Source: a virus. Taken from it: a DNA stretch of 47,963 nucleotides. The stretch covers positions 1 through 47,963 of IMG/VR virus record IMGVR_UViG_3300043446_001867, one strand, 5' to 3'. Below, piece by piece: positions 16,951 through 25,031 of the stretch. The notes under the pieces are model-generated. The model ran no database searches, was not told where the DNA came from, and saw only the letters and a list, made by a program, of their open reading frames with translations. Made by a program: the position numbers and the translations under genes. Every line of letters begins with the position of its first letter. Position 1 is the stretch's first letter.

Positions 16951-17673
16951 TTATACCACGCTGACATATATGGAATTCATAATTACGGATGAGTCATAAT
17001 CGGTTCTAATTTGAGGTACCGCCCCAGAGTTCCACATAGCGTTGTCTTCTATAAAAAAGTGTTGTGTTACATACATATTGTAGACATATTGGTATTTTAA
17101 TGATGCTACAAACTGTGAAATTTCAGTGGTAGATTTAGGGAAAAATGTTCTCATCCAAACCTCTGTATTATTAGACTCAGTAGTAAGTTCAAAATTATAA
17201 GTTACAAATACCTGTGATCCAACTTTAAGTCCATGAAAATTAAGCATTCTTTGTTCTGCATTCCAAAGACTTGTACATCCTTCTGGTAAATATTTTTCGT
17301 TTGTATTACTACCTTTGGAATCTACCCAAACCTTTACCCATCCATCATCTCCATAGTTAACACCAAGATTTATAGGTTTTCTATTTAGATTAAAATATGA
17401 TGCCCATCCTGCTTGCTGTCCAGACGCAGATAAGGAACTTAGACCATCTTTACCAGGTGTGCCTCTCTCGCCTTTGGGGCCTTGAATCCCGTCCTTTCCA
17501 GCAGGTCCTGAAGGTCCAATAGGTCCAGCAGGTCCTTGAGGCCCCATAGGGCCAGGAACAGGAACATAATTAATTAATACATCAGCATTTGTTGTTTGTG
17601 TTTCTACAACTTGTGCAGCATAAGAAGATTTCTTACTGCTGTTAGGAAAGTCCATGGATTTGGATACAGCCAT
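16951..17673 (-). CDS. Collagen-like tail protein
   Basis: 240 aa. Residues 41-77 are twelve uninterrupted Gly-x-y triplets (GPMGPQGPAGPIGPSGPAG onwards), enough for a short collagen triple helix. Residues 80-240 form a beta-rich globular head ending IYVSVV. Collagen-like stalks are common in phage fibres. Most prolines are in the x position (GP-), with one GTP triplet. TAGGAC precedes the ATG. The neighbouring gene is a second collagen-like protein. Confidence 0.85.
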   Translation of the reverse strand: MAVSKSMDFPNSSKKSSYAAQVVETQTTNADVLINYVPVPGPMGPQGPAGPIGPSGPAGKDGIQGPKGERGTPGKDGLSSLSASGQQAGWASYFNLNRKPINLGVNYGDDGWVKVWVDSKGSNTNEKYLPEGCTSLWNAEQRMLNFHGLKVGSQVFVTYNFELTTESNNTEVWMRTFFPKSTTEISQFVASLKYQYVYNMYVTQHFFIEDNAMWNSGAVPQIRTDYDSSVIMNSIYVSVV

Positions 17674-17682
17674 GGTTTAGTC

Positions 17683-18378
17683 CTACCAGTTTCCGCTTGC
17701 CCAGTTTATTCGTTTCCAAATTGCAGCAGATCCATCTGTGTAATCTGCGACACATATGTACATATGAGTATCATCGTATTTAATGTCGTTTTTTGTGTCC
17801 CCTGCAACTCCATGATGTGTTGATGGAACTGCTCCTGATTTATATACAAAACTTCCTGCAGGACCTGGATCTCCTTGAGGTCCTTGTGGACCTGTGGCAC
17901 CTGGTGTTGCAATTGTTGTCCAATATGTTGGATCTGTTGGATAGTATCCTGGATTTGGTTCACCAATTCTATAGTATGTTCCTCCTGCAAATGTAACTAC
18001 ATCTCCAGGCCAGTAATCTGCTCCATTATCATATTCACCAACAAAATTCCAAAGTGCGTCTGCACCGTTGGTACCATTTGTTCCGTTAGTGCCGTCTGCA
18101 CCCTTTGCAGCAATTAAATCAAATTTAGTTGTATCGGTTGGAAGTGTTCCAGCAGTTGTAATTGCTTTTGCATAATAAAGTTGTCCCTGATAAGTTACTA
18201 CATCTCCAACTGCATATGCAGCATTTATCTGCCATGCACCATTATAACTCCACAGTGCGTCTGCACCTGCAGGTCCTGTCGCACCAATAGGTCCTTGTGG
18301 TCCTTGTGCACCTGTTGCACCATCGTCACCCTTGTCTCCCTTTGCACCTGGCATAGGAACGATTTTAATAACTGCCAT
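17683..18378 (-). CDS. Collagen-like protein with two carbohydrate-binding-like modules
   Basis: 231 aa. Gly-x-y blocks occur at about residues 11-40, 93-107 (GTNGTNGTNG) and 164-179. Between them lie two copies of a small aromatic module, YNGAWQINAAYAVGDVVTYQ and a second with YWPGDVVTFAGGTYYR, the pattern of CBM5/12 chitin-binding-like domains often found on fibres. The start overlaps the upstream stop (TAATG). Likely a glycan-binding fibre or stalk. Confidence 0.85.
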   Translation of the reverse strand: MAVIKIVPMPGAKGDKGDDGATGAQGPQGPIGATGPAGADALWSYNGAWQINAAYAVGDVVTYQGQLYYAKAITTAGTLPTDTTKFDLIAAKGADGTNGTNGTNGADALWNFVGEYDNGADYWPGDVVTFAGGTYYRIGEPNPGYYPTDPTYWTTIATPGATGPQGPQGDPGPAGSFVYKSGAVPSTHHGVAGDTKNDIKYDDTHMYICVADYTDGSAAIWKRINWASGNW

Positions 18379-18776
18379 TATAAAGTACCTCCTGGTGTTA
18401 CATCACCAATAACATAAATTGTTCCAACAACTGGTGTCCAAACAATGTCTTCTATTTCTTCTGGAATAATTACCTGCACATCAAAAGGCAATTCTGCGAC
18501 GGTAGCCTTATAACCACTTCCCCAATTTTTAGTAACTGAAGCATAAGCAGTAATATCTACAAATCCCTCTCCTGGTTCGCAATCTAAAGCATCTAATACA
18601 TTTCCAGATTGATCGTATGCTGTACAACGATAAACCCAACCTTCTGTATTATAAGGTTCTACCTCATCTGCTTCTTTAAATTCTACTCTTAATGTTCCTG
18701 TGTCGCCACGAATTACACGCCATTGAATTGTAACTGGATCAGCGCCAAAAATTTCGGGTGCACAGAGATTTGCCAT
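18378..18776 (-). CDS. LtfC-like beta-sandwich baseplate protein
   Basis: 132 aa from ATG 18776; longer readings to 18842 would run through the promoter. IQWRVIRGDTGTLRVEF and WTPVVGTIYVIGDVTPG align with the two paralogues in the operon. TGGTATAAT lies 9 nt before the ATG with no Shine-Dalgarno, so it probably starts the 18.8-to-13.2 kb tail transcript with a leader of a few nucleotides at most. Confidence 0.72.
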   Translation of the reverse strand: MANLCAPEIFGADPVTIQWRVIRGDTGTLRVEFKEADEVEPYNTEGWVYRCTAYDQSGNVLDALDCEPGEGFVDITAYASVTKNWGSGYKATVAELPFDVQVIIPEEIEDIVWTPVVGTIYVIGDVTPGGTL

Positions 18777-19070
18777 AATAGAAAGATTATACCATGAAAA
18801 ATAGACTTGCCCCATGATCGGTGGGTATGAGAGACGGACCACAGGACAAGCAATTAAAGTATATCATAACGGTATAAAACGGACATTAGTGGCCTACATC
18901 ACAAATTGTTTGTGGTATAGTAATTATAGGGTTTGTGGGGACTTTGCACTAGAGATATTATCTTCACTTCCACCATTAGATACAAATAAAAAATCTATGG
19001 GGGGAGGGGGGGACTTTCCCTCAGAGATAATTACTATTATATATAAAGAAAAGAATGTTATAATCAATAT
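18777..19070 (+). other. Divergent intergenic region with G-run
   Basis: It separates the minus-strand tail operon from the plus-strand oxygenase. It holds outward-facing extended -10 boxes (TGGTATAAT to the left at 18786-18794, TGTTATAAT to the right at 19056-19064) and a run of 13 G broken by one A (18999-19012). No convincing gene is seen in it. Confidence 0.6.
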
Positions 19071-19697
19071 ATGATTAAAATTTATAAAAACCTAATGTCT
19101 GAATCAGATAGACTTGAAGTTTTAAATGTAATGAGTTATTTTGAAGAGCCTTTATGGAGTCCTAGCATTTGTACAGATGAGCCAGTAAAACAATTAAGAG
19201 ATTGGCTTCCAATATCAGTTCATAAAAAAATGTACTCTGTTCATAAAAAGGTTATTCCTTTAATAGAAAAAGATTTTAACTTAAGTGAAAGAAATGTAAA
19301 AATAACTAACCCAGAATATGCCGATCTTATGAATACTTCTTTTTTAACAATTGATAGAAGGGATCCAGGCATGAGCCTTGGCCCTCATCCAGATATTCCA
19401 ACAGGAACATATCAGCCACATCCAGGAATATCTTTAGGTGGAGGAAGCCCTATAACAATATCGGGAATTTTTTACTGGAATGATGATATTGAAGGCGGGG
19501 AACTAAAATTTCACGATGATGACGTTGCGATAGAAAGACCAGAAGAAAGTGATATTAAGGCACCGTACATTTATAAACCAGTTGCTGGAGATTTTGTTGC
19601 TTTTGAGTCTAAATATATACATGAAATATTAGAAGTAAAATCTGGACATAGGTATTCTACCCAATGGTTTTTTGCTAATGAAAACTGGAAACCTTAA
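19071..19697 (+). CDS. 2OG-Fe(II) oxygenase
   Basis: 208 aa with a clear P4H-type facial triad: H106-P-D108, H184 and R194. ISGIFYWNDDIEGGELKF and PVAGDFVAFES surround the metal site, the normal strand order for this superfamily. TGTTATAAT ends exactly 6 nt before the ATG, so the mRNA is probably leaderless. It is monocistronic or nearly so, converging on a minus-strand membrane protein gene. Substrate unknown. Confidence 0.88.
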   Translation: MIKIYKNLMSESDRLEVLNVMSYFEEPLWSPSICTDEPVKQLRDWLPISVHKKMYSVHKKVIPLIEKDFNLSERNVKITNPEYADLMNTSFLTIDRRDPGMSLGPHPDIPTGTYQPHPGISLGGGSPITISGIFYWNDDIEGGELKFHDDDVAIERPEESDIKAPYIYKPVAGDFVAFESKYIHEILEVKSGHRYSTQWFFANENWKP

Positions 19698-19918
19698 TCT
19701 TTATTTTTAACAACAAGGTCGTATATAATATTTACTTTTTCTTCAAGTCTATTAACTTGATCTTTTAGACTAGATCCACCATTAGGTTTAAATTCTGCAC
19801 GTATTTCATCAAAATAATGTTTGGTTAGCCACTTGATTGATCCAGCAATACCTGCTAGAATAGTACTCATGCCTATTACTATTTCAATTACTAAAGCGGT
19901 ACTTTCTGTGGCAAACAT
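19694..19918 (-). CDS. Small membrane protein, DUF2746/holin-like
   Basis: 74 aa with a single transmembrane segment (about residues 8-30, ALVIEIVIGMSTILAGIAGS), then PNGGSSLKDQVNRLEEKV, a short coiled coil. The Pro-Asn-Gly-Gly-Ser linker before a helix is the hallmark of actinophage DUF2746-like proteins often found by lysis genes. It could be a holin or a pinholin-like regulator; it is not adjacent to the muramidase here, so that is tentative. It overlaps the convergent oxygenase by 4 nt. Confidence 0.7.
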   Translation of the reverse strand: MFATESTALVIEIVIGMSTILAGIAGSIKWLTKHYFDEIRAEFKPNGGSSLKDQVNRLEEKVNIIYDLVVKNKD

Positions 19919-19951
19919 AACAGTTCTAATTATAAGTGGAGTTTTTTAAAA

Positions 19952-20860
19952 ATGAATACTATAGGGCAAAAAATTTCTGGTATTTCTAATTATTTTCTTA
20001 ACAATGTAATCGACCCGTCAAAAATAGTTAGTACTGATCCACTACTAATAAAAAATCCACTTATGCCAAACTCTTCTTTAAAACAATTATGCTATGACTG
20101 CACATGTCATGGTGGCCCAGATAATAAGAATATGGAATTGTATGATTTAGATGATGTGACATATAACACAAATAGTTTAGGATACAGGTCTGAAGAATTT
20201 TCTAAAGAAGATGCCTCTAATAATTTTTTATATGTAGGATGTTCTGTAACTTTTGGCGTTGGGCTTCCAGAAAATTTAATATGGCCATATTTTTTAAATG
20301 AAAAACTAAATGGAGAAAAAATTTTTAATTTGGGAATAAACGGAATTTCGGTTAATGTTATAACGTATAATATAAATAAATATATCCAGCAATTTGGGAA
20401 ACCAAAAGCAATATTTGCTTTATATCCAAATTTTGGAAGAATAGAAGGTTTTGTTAACAATGATTTAAGCATAATTCACTTTAATGAAAACCTAGAATTA
20501 CCTATACCTTTAGGCAAAAGAAATAGTTCACAAAAAGTAGATATAACCTCATTTTCTTTTAATATAACAAACTCAATACAACTTCTTGAAAATTATTTAG
20601 AATCAATAGACATACCATTTTTTTGGAGTACTTGGTGGAATGCTTATGATAATTATATAGAGCATGAAAAGAAAACAATTTTTAAAAATTTTGTAAAATT
20701 TGATAAATCAATAGATTTAGATTTAGTCGACAAATATAAAGATCATCATTATTTTGATATTGCTAGAGATAACCAGCATTTTGGAATACTAGGACATATA
20801 TCTGTAACAGAATCATTTTTCGATGCATGGAAGGAATATAATGAAAAAAGAAATTCTTAA
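19952..20860 (+). CDS. SGNH-hydrolase-like protein, copy 1
   Basis: 302 aa. The nucleophile motif is G96-C97-S98-V-T-F-G, block II resembles NLGINGIS (about 126-133), and the C-terminal acid/His pair is D273-N-Q-H276. This is the SGNH/GDSL esterase order; such enzymes act on acyl esters, often of polysaccharides. Residues 47-59 add a Cys/His-rich CYDCTCHGG cluster not seen in the other copies. Four paralogues occur in the window. A GTGGAG precedes the start. Confidence 0.75.
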   Translation: MNTIGQKISGISNYFLNNVIDPSKIVSTDPLLIKNPLMPNSSLKQLCYDCTCHGGPDNKNMELYDLDDVTYNTNSLGYRSEEFSKEDASNNFLYVGCSVTFGVGLPENLIWPYFLNEKLNGEKIFNLGINGISVNVITYNINKYIQQFGKPKAIFALYPNFGRIEGFVNNDLSIIHFNENLELPIPLGKRNSSQKVDITSFSFNITNSIQLLENYLESIDIPFFWSTWWNAYDNYIEHEKKTIFKNFVKFDKSIDLDLVDKYKDHHYFDIARDNQHFGILGHISVTESFFDAWKEYNEKRNS

Positions 20861-21614
20861 AACTATTGAGGGTTTTGATAAAATAATTATATCTCCAGAT
20901 ATGGACGGTTTTATTTCGGCGCATTTTATAAATAGATTTAACGGCGCAAAAGTAGTTGGTACATATGACTCAAATAAGTTATGTCTTTCAGACGGGGTAA
21001 AAATAGAAGAATGTTTATTCCTTGATTGTGACATTAACAGGCCAGATATAGTGTCGCTCGGAAATCATATGCGACTTATAAATGATAATATGTCTAAGAG
21101 ATCGTTCAATCCTAATATACATTTCGGCGTTACGAACTATAAAGACAAATATCCATTTGCTACTGCATATCTTTTGGCTTTTGCGTTAGAAATAGAAACA
21201 TCAGCACAAGACATCATACGCATGGCTTACGCTGACTCAACTTTAAGAAATATGATTTCATACAGCGATAACATGCGAAATTGGTCAGATAAGATGCCTC
21301 ATCCTTCTGTTAAGTATGTGATCTATAACACAGAATATTCAAAGTCTTTAGATGATGAAATGAGATTAGAATACGGAAATGATCAATCGTTTACATCTTG
21401 GCGTTTTGGAAAAGAGCGGTATATAAAAACAATCAATGAAGCCTTAATAAAAGAAAATGTTCCACATGAAACATTAATTACTGGTATTAAATATATCAAA
21501 GACAAGGTTGGGTATAATACTGTTAATAGATATATGAATGATATTTTCTCATATGCAGAAACATACCAGGGAGAATACTCAGTAACATATATGGAGGAAA
21601 CCGAATGGAAATAA
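20841..21614 (+). CDS. DHH-like phosphoesterase
   Basis: 257 aa from ATG 20841 with GGAAGG upstream; it overlaps the SGNH gene by 20 nt. IIISPDMDGFISAHF (D20, D22) resembles the first metal motif of DHH phosphoesterases, followed by LDCDIN (D62, D64) and GNHMR at 74-78. DHH enzymes cleave phosphodiesters in oligonucleotides or cyclic dinucleotides. The classical DHH triplet itself is absent, so family assignment is moderate. It is coupled to the zinc-ribbon gene that follows. Confidence 0.55.
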   Translation: MKKEILKTIEGFDKIIISPDMDGFISAHFINRFNGAKVVGTYDSNKLCLSDGVKIEECLFLDCDINRPDIVSLGNHMRLINDNMSKRSFNPNIHFGVTNYKDKYPFATAYLLAFALEIETSAQDIIRMAYADSTLRNMISYSDNMRNWSDKMPHPSVKYVIYNTEYSKSLDDEMRLEYGNDQSFTSWRFGKERYIKTINEALIKENVPHETLITGIKYIKDKVGYNTVNRYMNDIFSYAETYQGEYSVTYMEETEWK

Positions 21615-21823
21615 CACCAGATAATAATGAAGATGTTAAGGTTTGGGATTTAATTAATCCTAATAAACCAAGAAGTGAACAGGAAGAGGCCAAAAGGCGA
21701 TTAGATATCTGTATGTCTTGTGAACACCTTAACAAGCGTATGGTAAAATGTAATAAGTGTGGTTGTTTTATGAAATTGAAAACAACACTGCAAGGCGCAA
21801 AATGTCCAATAGGAAAGTGGTGA
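21605..21823 (+). CDS. Zinc-ribbon micro-protein (72 aa)
   Basis: Six cysteines at 36, 39, 49, 52, 54 and 67 (CMSC, CNKCGC, CPIGKW) form a compact zinc-binding domain seen in small proteins of many T4-like and actinobacterial phages. The start overlaps the phosphoesterase gene, with GGAGG upstream, so they are co-translated. DNA or protein binding is plausible; no specific function is known to me. Confidence 0.8.
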   Translation: MEITPDNNEDVKVWDLINPNKPRSEQEEAKRRLDICMSCEHLNKRMVKCNKCGCFMKLKTTLQGAKCPIGKW

Positions 21824-21826
21824 AAT

Positions 21827-22015
21827 ATGTATAGAGAAGAAGGCGTTGCTTTAATGACAAAGACTGTAAATGACTATAATCGAAGAATGGCTGCAAACGC
21901 AGGTGTTCCGATGGATCAAGTAGAGTCTGTATTAGCGCAACAGCAGGATCAGTTAAACGCTGTTAATGGGATGCTGTTTGACACTTTGAAGGAAAACGGC
22001 TATATACGTGACTAA
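21827..22015 (+). CDS. Hypothetical helical protein (62 aa)
   Basis: It follows the zinc-ribbon gene by 3 nt. The product is polar and mostly helical with a Gln-rich centre (VLAQQQDQLNAVNGMLFDTL), possibly a short coiled coil. No family recognised. An internal ATG at residue 10 is an alternative start. Confidence 0.65.
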   Translation: MYREEGVALMTKTVNDYNRRMAANAGVPMDQVESVLAQQQDQLNAVNGMLFDTLKENGYIRD

Positions 22016-22598
22016 TAGTTCTTTATTTTCTGAGTTTGAGCCTATTGTTATTAGCAATGTGTTCAGCGAAGAAGAAATTAAAGAAATTTATGATTCCCGC
22101 TCAAAAAGTGAGAATCTATTGGTTGACGAAAGTTGTGGCTACATAACTAATACCAAACCATTTAGTGAAAATATAAGAAAAAAAATTGTGCAGATTGTTC
22201 AAGACAATGTGCCAATAAAAGTTAAAGAATGGGGCAATCATATGCCTAGGTATACTTTAGAATCTAATAGTAAGCCTAGGCTTCATCCTCATTATGATGT
22301 AGGGTTAGATCAAGCATCGTTTACTTTAAGTATTCAACTTGATCATACTCTACCGTGGACAGTTTATGTTGGACATCAAGGATATGATATTCAAAGAAAT
22401 ACTGCTGTCTTATTTTCTGGATCTCATCAGATACATTGGAGACCAGATATAGAGTTTGGGCCAAATGATTATTATGACATTATAGTTGCTCAAGTTGTAG
22501 AAGATACAGAAAACCCACTTATATTAGACGATTCTCATAGAGAGAATATGTCAAACCAAGTGGGTTCTTTTGTTGCTAAGTATTTTACTTTGCAATAG
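22008..22598 (+). CDS. 2OG-Fe(II) oxygenase, HWRP subfamily
   Basis: 196 aa from GTG 22008, overlapping the previous stop. Metal motif H95-Y-D97, distal H143 in HQIHWRPD. It belongs with the genes at 22.9, 35.7 and 45.1 kb, all of which share P-H-x-D, a central W-x-V-x-V strand, NxAVLFSG and H-W-R. This is a phage-type oxygenase group whose substrate I do not know. It ends the 19.9-22.6 kb operon and converges on a minus-strand gene. Confidence 0.8.
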   Translation: MTNSSLFSEFEPIVISNVFSEEEIKEIYDSRSKSENLLVDESCGYITNTKPFSENIRKKIVQIVQDNVPIKVKEWGNHMPRYTLESNSKPRLHPHYDVGLDQASFTLSIQLDHTLPWTVYVGHQGYDIQRNTAVLFSGSHQIHWRPDIEFGPNDYYDIIVAQVVEDTENPLILDDSHRENMSNQVGSFVAKYFTLQ

Positions 22599-22857
22599 GG
22601 AAATTAGCCCTTGTCAATGCATCCTTTAGTGGTGGATCTAATTCATCATAAGATTTATTAACTACCCGCCCATCATTAGAGTTGATATGAACAATTTCAG
22701 TTTTCTTTAATTGTGTATTATCAGATGGATCTGCAAATGTCTTGATTACAATTAGATAGTCACAAAAATCTTTAAAAATAAAGTCTTTTGCCTGAGCAGT
22801 TCCCTCTTGAGTTGTATACCAGTCAGTTTCTACAGAACTCATTTTTTCTAGTGCCAT
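22585..22857 (-). CDS. Hypothetical protein (90 aa)
   Basis: GGAGG lies before the ATG and TGGTATACT 20-30 nt further up. The product is acidic and mixed alpha/beta (DYLIVIKTFADPSDN, IVHINSNDGRVVNKS) with no cysteine motif or membrane segment. It is monocistronic and flanked by two oxygenases of the HWRP subfamily. Not recognised. Confidence 0.65.
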   Translation of the reverse strand: MALEKMSSVETDWYTTQEGTAQAKDFIFKDFCDYLIVIKTFADPSDNTQLKKTEIVHINSNDGRVVNKSYDELDPPLKDALTRANFPIAK

Positions 22858-22912
22858 AATGGCCTCCTATCATCTTTTAAAGTATACCATAATCATATGT
22901 TATAATCTTTAT

Positions 22913-23599
22913 ATGGCAAATATCGATCCTTTAAAACCACATACTGAAAAATATTTTTTTACAGATGAAGAGTATGGAATGATTTATGACACAATAAAGA
23001 AGACAATCGATATTGGTATTGCCGAAGCAAACGATCCATGGCTACATTTTCGTAAAAACACAAACAATGGATTTTTAGTTATATTTTTTAGTGAACGTCG
23101 TAATGGACCACTACCAGGATTGCCTAAACAAGTAGAAGATAAAATTAGACAAAAGTTTGAAGAAAAGACTGGTGGTCCTGTAGATCATATAGGTGTGTTG
23201 TGGGCTAGATATACACCTTTAAGTGGTGAGATTCCATCTTTGTACCCGCACCAAGATAGATCAGAAACACATACAGCATATATGTTTACAATTGAACTAG
23301 ACAAAACCCTTGATTGGGATTTCTATGTTGAAGATGAGAAGTTCCAAATGGAAAAGAATCAAGCAGTTTGGTTCTCTGGTACAAACCAAGCACATTGGAG
23401 ACCAGATAAATATTTTGGTGATGAAGATTATTATGATATCTTGTTATGTCAAACACATCATGGAGAAGATGAAAATCCTTTATCTGAAGAACATTATTTA
23501 GATGGTGATGATCACGCTACTGAGGTTGCCCAAAAGTATGCTCATCTTCTACCTGAAACACTCTTGAAGGCAACTCGTCTTCAGGGTCCCTGCCAGTAA
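22913..23599 (+). CDS. 2OG-Fe(II) oxygenase, HWRP subfamily
   Basis: 228 aa from ATG 22913, chosen because TGTTATAAT ends exactly 6 nt before it; an upstream ATG would include the promoter in coding sequence. Motif H113-Q-D115 and distal H161 in NQAHWRPD. KNQAVWFSGT matches the paralogues. The 3' end is overlapped antisense by a small Cys-rich gene (23517-23684). Substrate unknown. Confidence 0.82.
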   Translation: MANIDPLKPHTEKYFFTDEEYGMIYDTIKKTIDIGIAEANDPWLHFRKNTNNGFLVIFFSERRNGPLPGLPKQVEDKIRQKFEEKTGGPVDHIGVLWARYTPLSGEIPSLYPHQDRSETHTAYMFTIELDKTLDWDFYVEDEKFQMEKNQAVWFSGTNQAHWRPDKYFGDEDYYDILLCQTHHGEDENPLSEEHYLDGDDHATEVAQKYAHLLPETLLKATRLQGPCQ

Positions 23600-23684
23600 T
23601 ATGATCTTTTTCTGATCTACAACTACAACCATCACAACAAAAATCTGAAAAAATTTTTAATGCCAAACCATTATTTTCTGTCAT
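23517..23684 (-). CDS. Cys-rich micro-protein antisense to an oxygenase gene (55 aa)
   Basis: The ATG overlaps the stop of the upstream micro-gene (ATGA). The product contains FCCDGCSCRS, a dense four-cysteine cluster, then an acidic tail. Its last 83 nt lie antisense within the 3' end of the oxygenase gene. Coupling supports translation, but the C-terminus may be fortuitous. Confidence 0.5.
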   Translation of the reverse strand: MTENNGLALKIFSDFCCDGCSCRSEKDHITGRDPEDELPSRVFQVEDEHTFGQPQ

Positions 23685-23842
23685 ATAGACCACCATCCTC
23701 CATATACTGCTTTACCATCTGCATGCCATTGTTTCATTAGTTCTGCTTGATACTTCCAGTCAGTTTCATGAGTATCCCGCCCACATTTAGGGCATAGATC
23801 TTGTCCCATATCTTTATATACATGCTCACAATATTCTGACAT
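23681..23842 (-). CDS. Zinc-ribbon micro-protein (53 aa)
   Basis: TGGTATAAT ends exactly 6 nt before the ATG, so a leaderless mRNA is likely. The N-terminal half has YCEHVYK and CPKCGRDTHETDW, a zinc-binding pattern; the C-terminus is Trp-rich (YGGWWSI). Small proteins of this type are common in actinophages. It heads a two-gene transcript with the Cys-rich gene. Confidence 0.68.
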   Translation of the reverse strand: MSEYCEHVYKDMGQDLCPKCGRDTHETDWKYQAELMKQWHADGKAVYGGWWSI

Positions 23843-23973
23843 AAAACCATTATACCAAAAATCTGAATTTTTTTCTTAAATGTACGATACATAAATAAAA
23901 AAAATAAAACAAAAAAAAATAGTGAGCACATTTTATTGTGTCACTAATTTTTGATCTTATAGCACTGGGGCTT
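23843..23973 (-). other. AT-rich intergenic stretch
   Basis: It contains long A-tracts and T-tracts and the -10 box of the leaderless zinc-ribbon gene. Nothing else recognisable. Confidence 0.4.
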
Positions 23974-24171
23974 TTAGTTTGATACTGGTGCCTCCATTTT
24001 TCCAAATAGCCACCCGTTATGTATTCCAATGAGTGGTGCGTCAATACATACCGCATAACCAATAGGTAATGCGCTTGAGAAAGTAGAAATAAAAGTTTCT
24101 ACTGTTTCTTTGTTAGGGAGATTTATTGTTTTAGTTTCTCCGTTAGTTGTTGTTAGTTTTACTGGTATCAT
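23974..24171 (-). CDS. Hypothetical micro-protein (65 aa)
   Basis: AGGAG lies before the ATG and TGATAAAAT upstream. The product starts with a beta hairpin (VKLTTTNGETKTINLPN) followed by a helix. It overlaps the end of the preceding micro-gene by 29 nt. Not recognised. Confidence 0.65.
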   Translation of the reverse strand: MIPVKLTTTNGETKTINLPNKETVETFISTFSSALPIGYAVCIDAPLIGIHNGWLFGKMEAPVSN

Positions 24172-24289
24172 TTTTTTCTCCTAGTTCTATTTTATCATGT
24201 AAATAATGTGAGCGGTCATAGTTAGCAAGTGTCCCACCATTTTCTAGGTGGGCTTTTCTGCGTAGTTGTTCCTCTGAGTAGTTAGCCAT
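24143..24289 (-). CDS. Hypothetical micro-protein (48 aa)
   Basis: Its ATG lies inside the last codons of the preceding zinc-finger gene (ATGGCTAA arrangement), typical translational coupling. Sequence begins MANYSEEQLRRKAHLENGG, charged and helical, and ends with an Asn run. No family recognised. Confidence 0.55.
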   Translation of the reverse strand: MANYSEEQLRRKAHLENGGTLANYDRSHYLHDKIELGEKNDTSKTNNN

Positions 24290-24401
24290 TGGCTACACAC
24301 TCGCAAGGGTCAATGGTGTAATCTTCATTGTCACCATAAAAGACATAGCCTCTACCATGACAAGACTTACAAGCAAACTCTAATGTCTGATACATTTTCA
24401 T
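24282..24401 (-). CDS. CxxCxGxG zinc-finger micro-protein (39 aa)
   Basis: CKSCHGRGYVFYG followed by CEC reproduces half of a DnaJ-type zinc finger. The same layout occurs at 26933 (CNFCYGKGY, CDC). The ATG follows the upstream stop by one base. A second ATG at residue 3 is possible. Likely a small nucleic-acid- or protein-binding factor. Confidence 0.65.
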   Translation of the reverse strand: MKMYQTLEFACKSCHGRGYVFYGDNEDYTIDPCECVANG

Positions 24402-24512
24402 TTAGTTTTTTCCTTTCCAATTTAGTTCAATACATTTATCGCACATCGCTGGGATACTGCGTTTTGATACATAGGCTTGAGAGCCACATAGCATACAATT
24501 CTTTTTTATCAT
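24402..24512 (-). CDS. Zinc-ribbon micro-protein (36 aa)
   Basis: Two CxxC knuckles (CMLCGS and CDKC) spaced by 15 residues make a minimal treble-clef or ribbon. GAAAGG precedes the ATG. It sits between two other micro-genes of the same minus-strand transcript. Confidence 0.65.
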   Translation of the reverse strand: MIKKNCMLCGSQAYVSKRSIPAMCDKCIELNWKGKN

Positions 24513-24564
24513 TTTATTTTTACCTTTCTATTTCTATAATTCTATCAGTAGGCACTGACAAGGG

Positions 24565-24741
24565 TTAGCCTTGCCAATGCTGGGAGTAATCTCCCTCCTC
24601 TACTAGTGTAGAGTTTATCGTGTATCCGTAAGATACTAGACTATCTAGCAAGTCATTTATCTGATACTCGCTAACCATGAGGCGATTTAGAACCTCAACC
24701 TGAACGCCGTCTTTTTCGGCTGTATAACTTAGTAATTTCAT
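24565..24741 (-). CDS. Hypothetical micro-protein (58 aa)
   Basis: GAAAGGA lies 7-8 nt before the ATG. A TGTCAG-type promoter (24778-24806) is immediately upstream. The protein is acidic, VLNRLMVSEYQINDLLDSL being a likely amphipathic helix. Not recognised. Confidence 0.6.
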   Translation of the reverse strand: MKLLSYTAEKDGVQVEVLNRLMVSEYQINDLLDSLVSYGYTINSTLVEEGDYSQHWQG

Positions 24742-24777
24742 TTTAGAAATCCTTTCTTTTTTATCTTTCTAGTAGGT

Positions 24778-24806
24778 ATCCTATACCCTACCACTGACAT
24801 TTTGGG
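24778..24806 (-). promoter_or_regulatory. TGTCAG-spacer promoter (minus-strand copy)
   Basis: On the minus strand TGTCAG precedes an extended -10 GTATAGGAT with the same spacing as the six plus-strand copies between 25.2 and 31.3 kb. The -35 is poor (CCCAAA). Confidence 0.55.
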
Positions 24807-24826
24807 GGTCTTTTTGGGCGTGTCGC

Positions 24827-24997
24827 CTAACTATTTTTGTGAGTTGCCTCACACTCAGGCGCACACTTAGAGGGTAGGCTAAATAGATACCCTAAAAGAG
24901 CCTTTCTCTCAGATAGTGAGATTTCAGGGTGATAGTTTTTAACTCCACCATGTTGGTATTCATAAACGATTTTATCTAATGTTTTTTGACTAAGCAT
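24827..24997 (-). CDS. Hypothetical micro-protein (56 aa)
   Basis: AAAGGAC precedes the ATG and a TTGACT-N17-TAGAAT promoter lies at 25032-25060. The product (YEYQHGGVKNYHPEISLSER, then CAPECEA) is a short helical protein with a C-terminal Cys pair. First gene of the minus-strand micro-gene group. Confidence 0.62.
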   Translation of the reverse strand: MLSQKTLDKIVYEYQHGGVKNYHPEISLSERKALLGYLFSLPSKCAPECEATHKNS

Positions 24998-25031
24998 TTT
25001 ATAGTCCTTTCTTTAACTTTCTAATACTGGT

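Noticed and set aside
18777-18842. N-terminal extension of the baseplate-like protein to 18842
   Set aside because: It would translate the -10 box; the paralogues start at the equivalent of ATG 18776.
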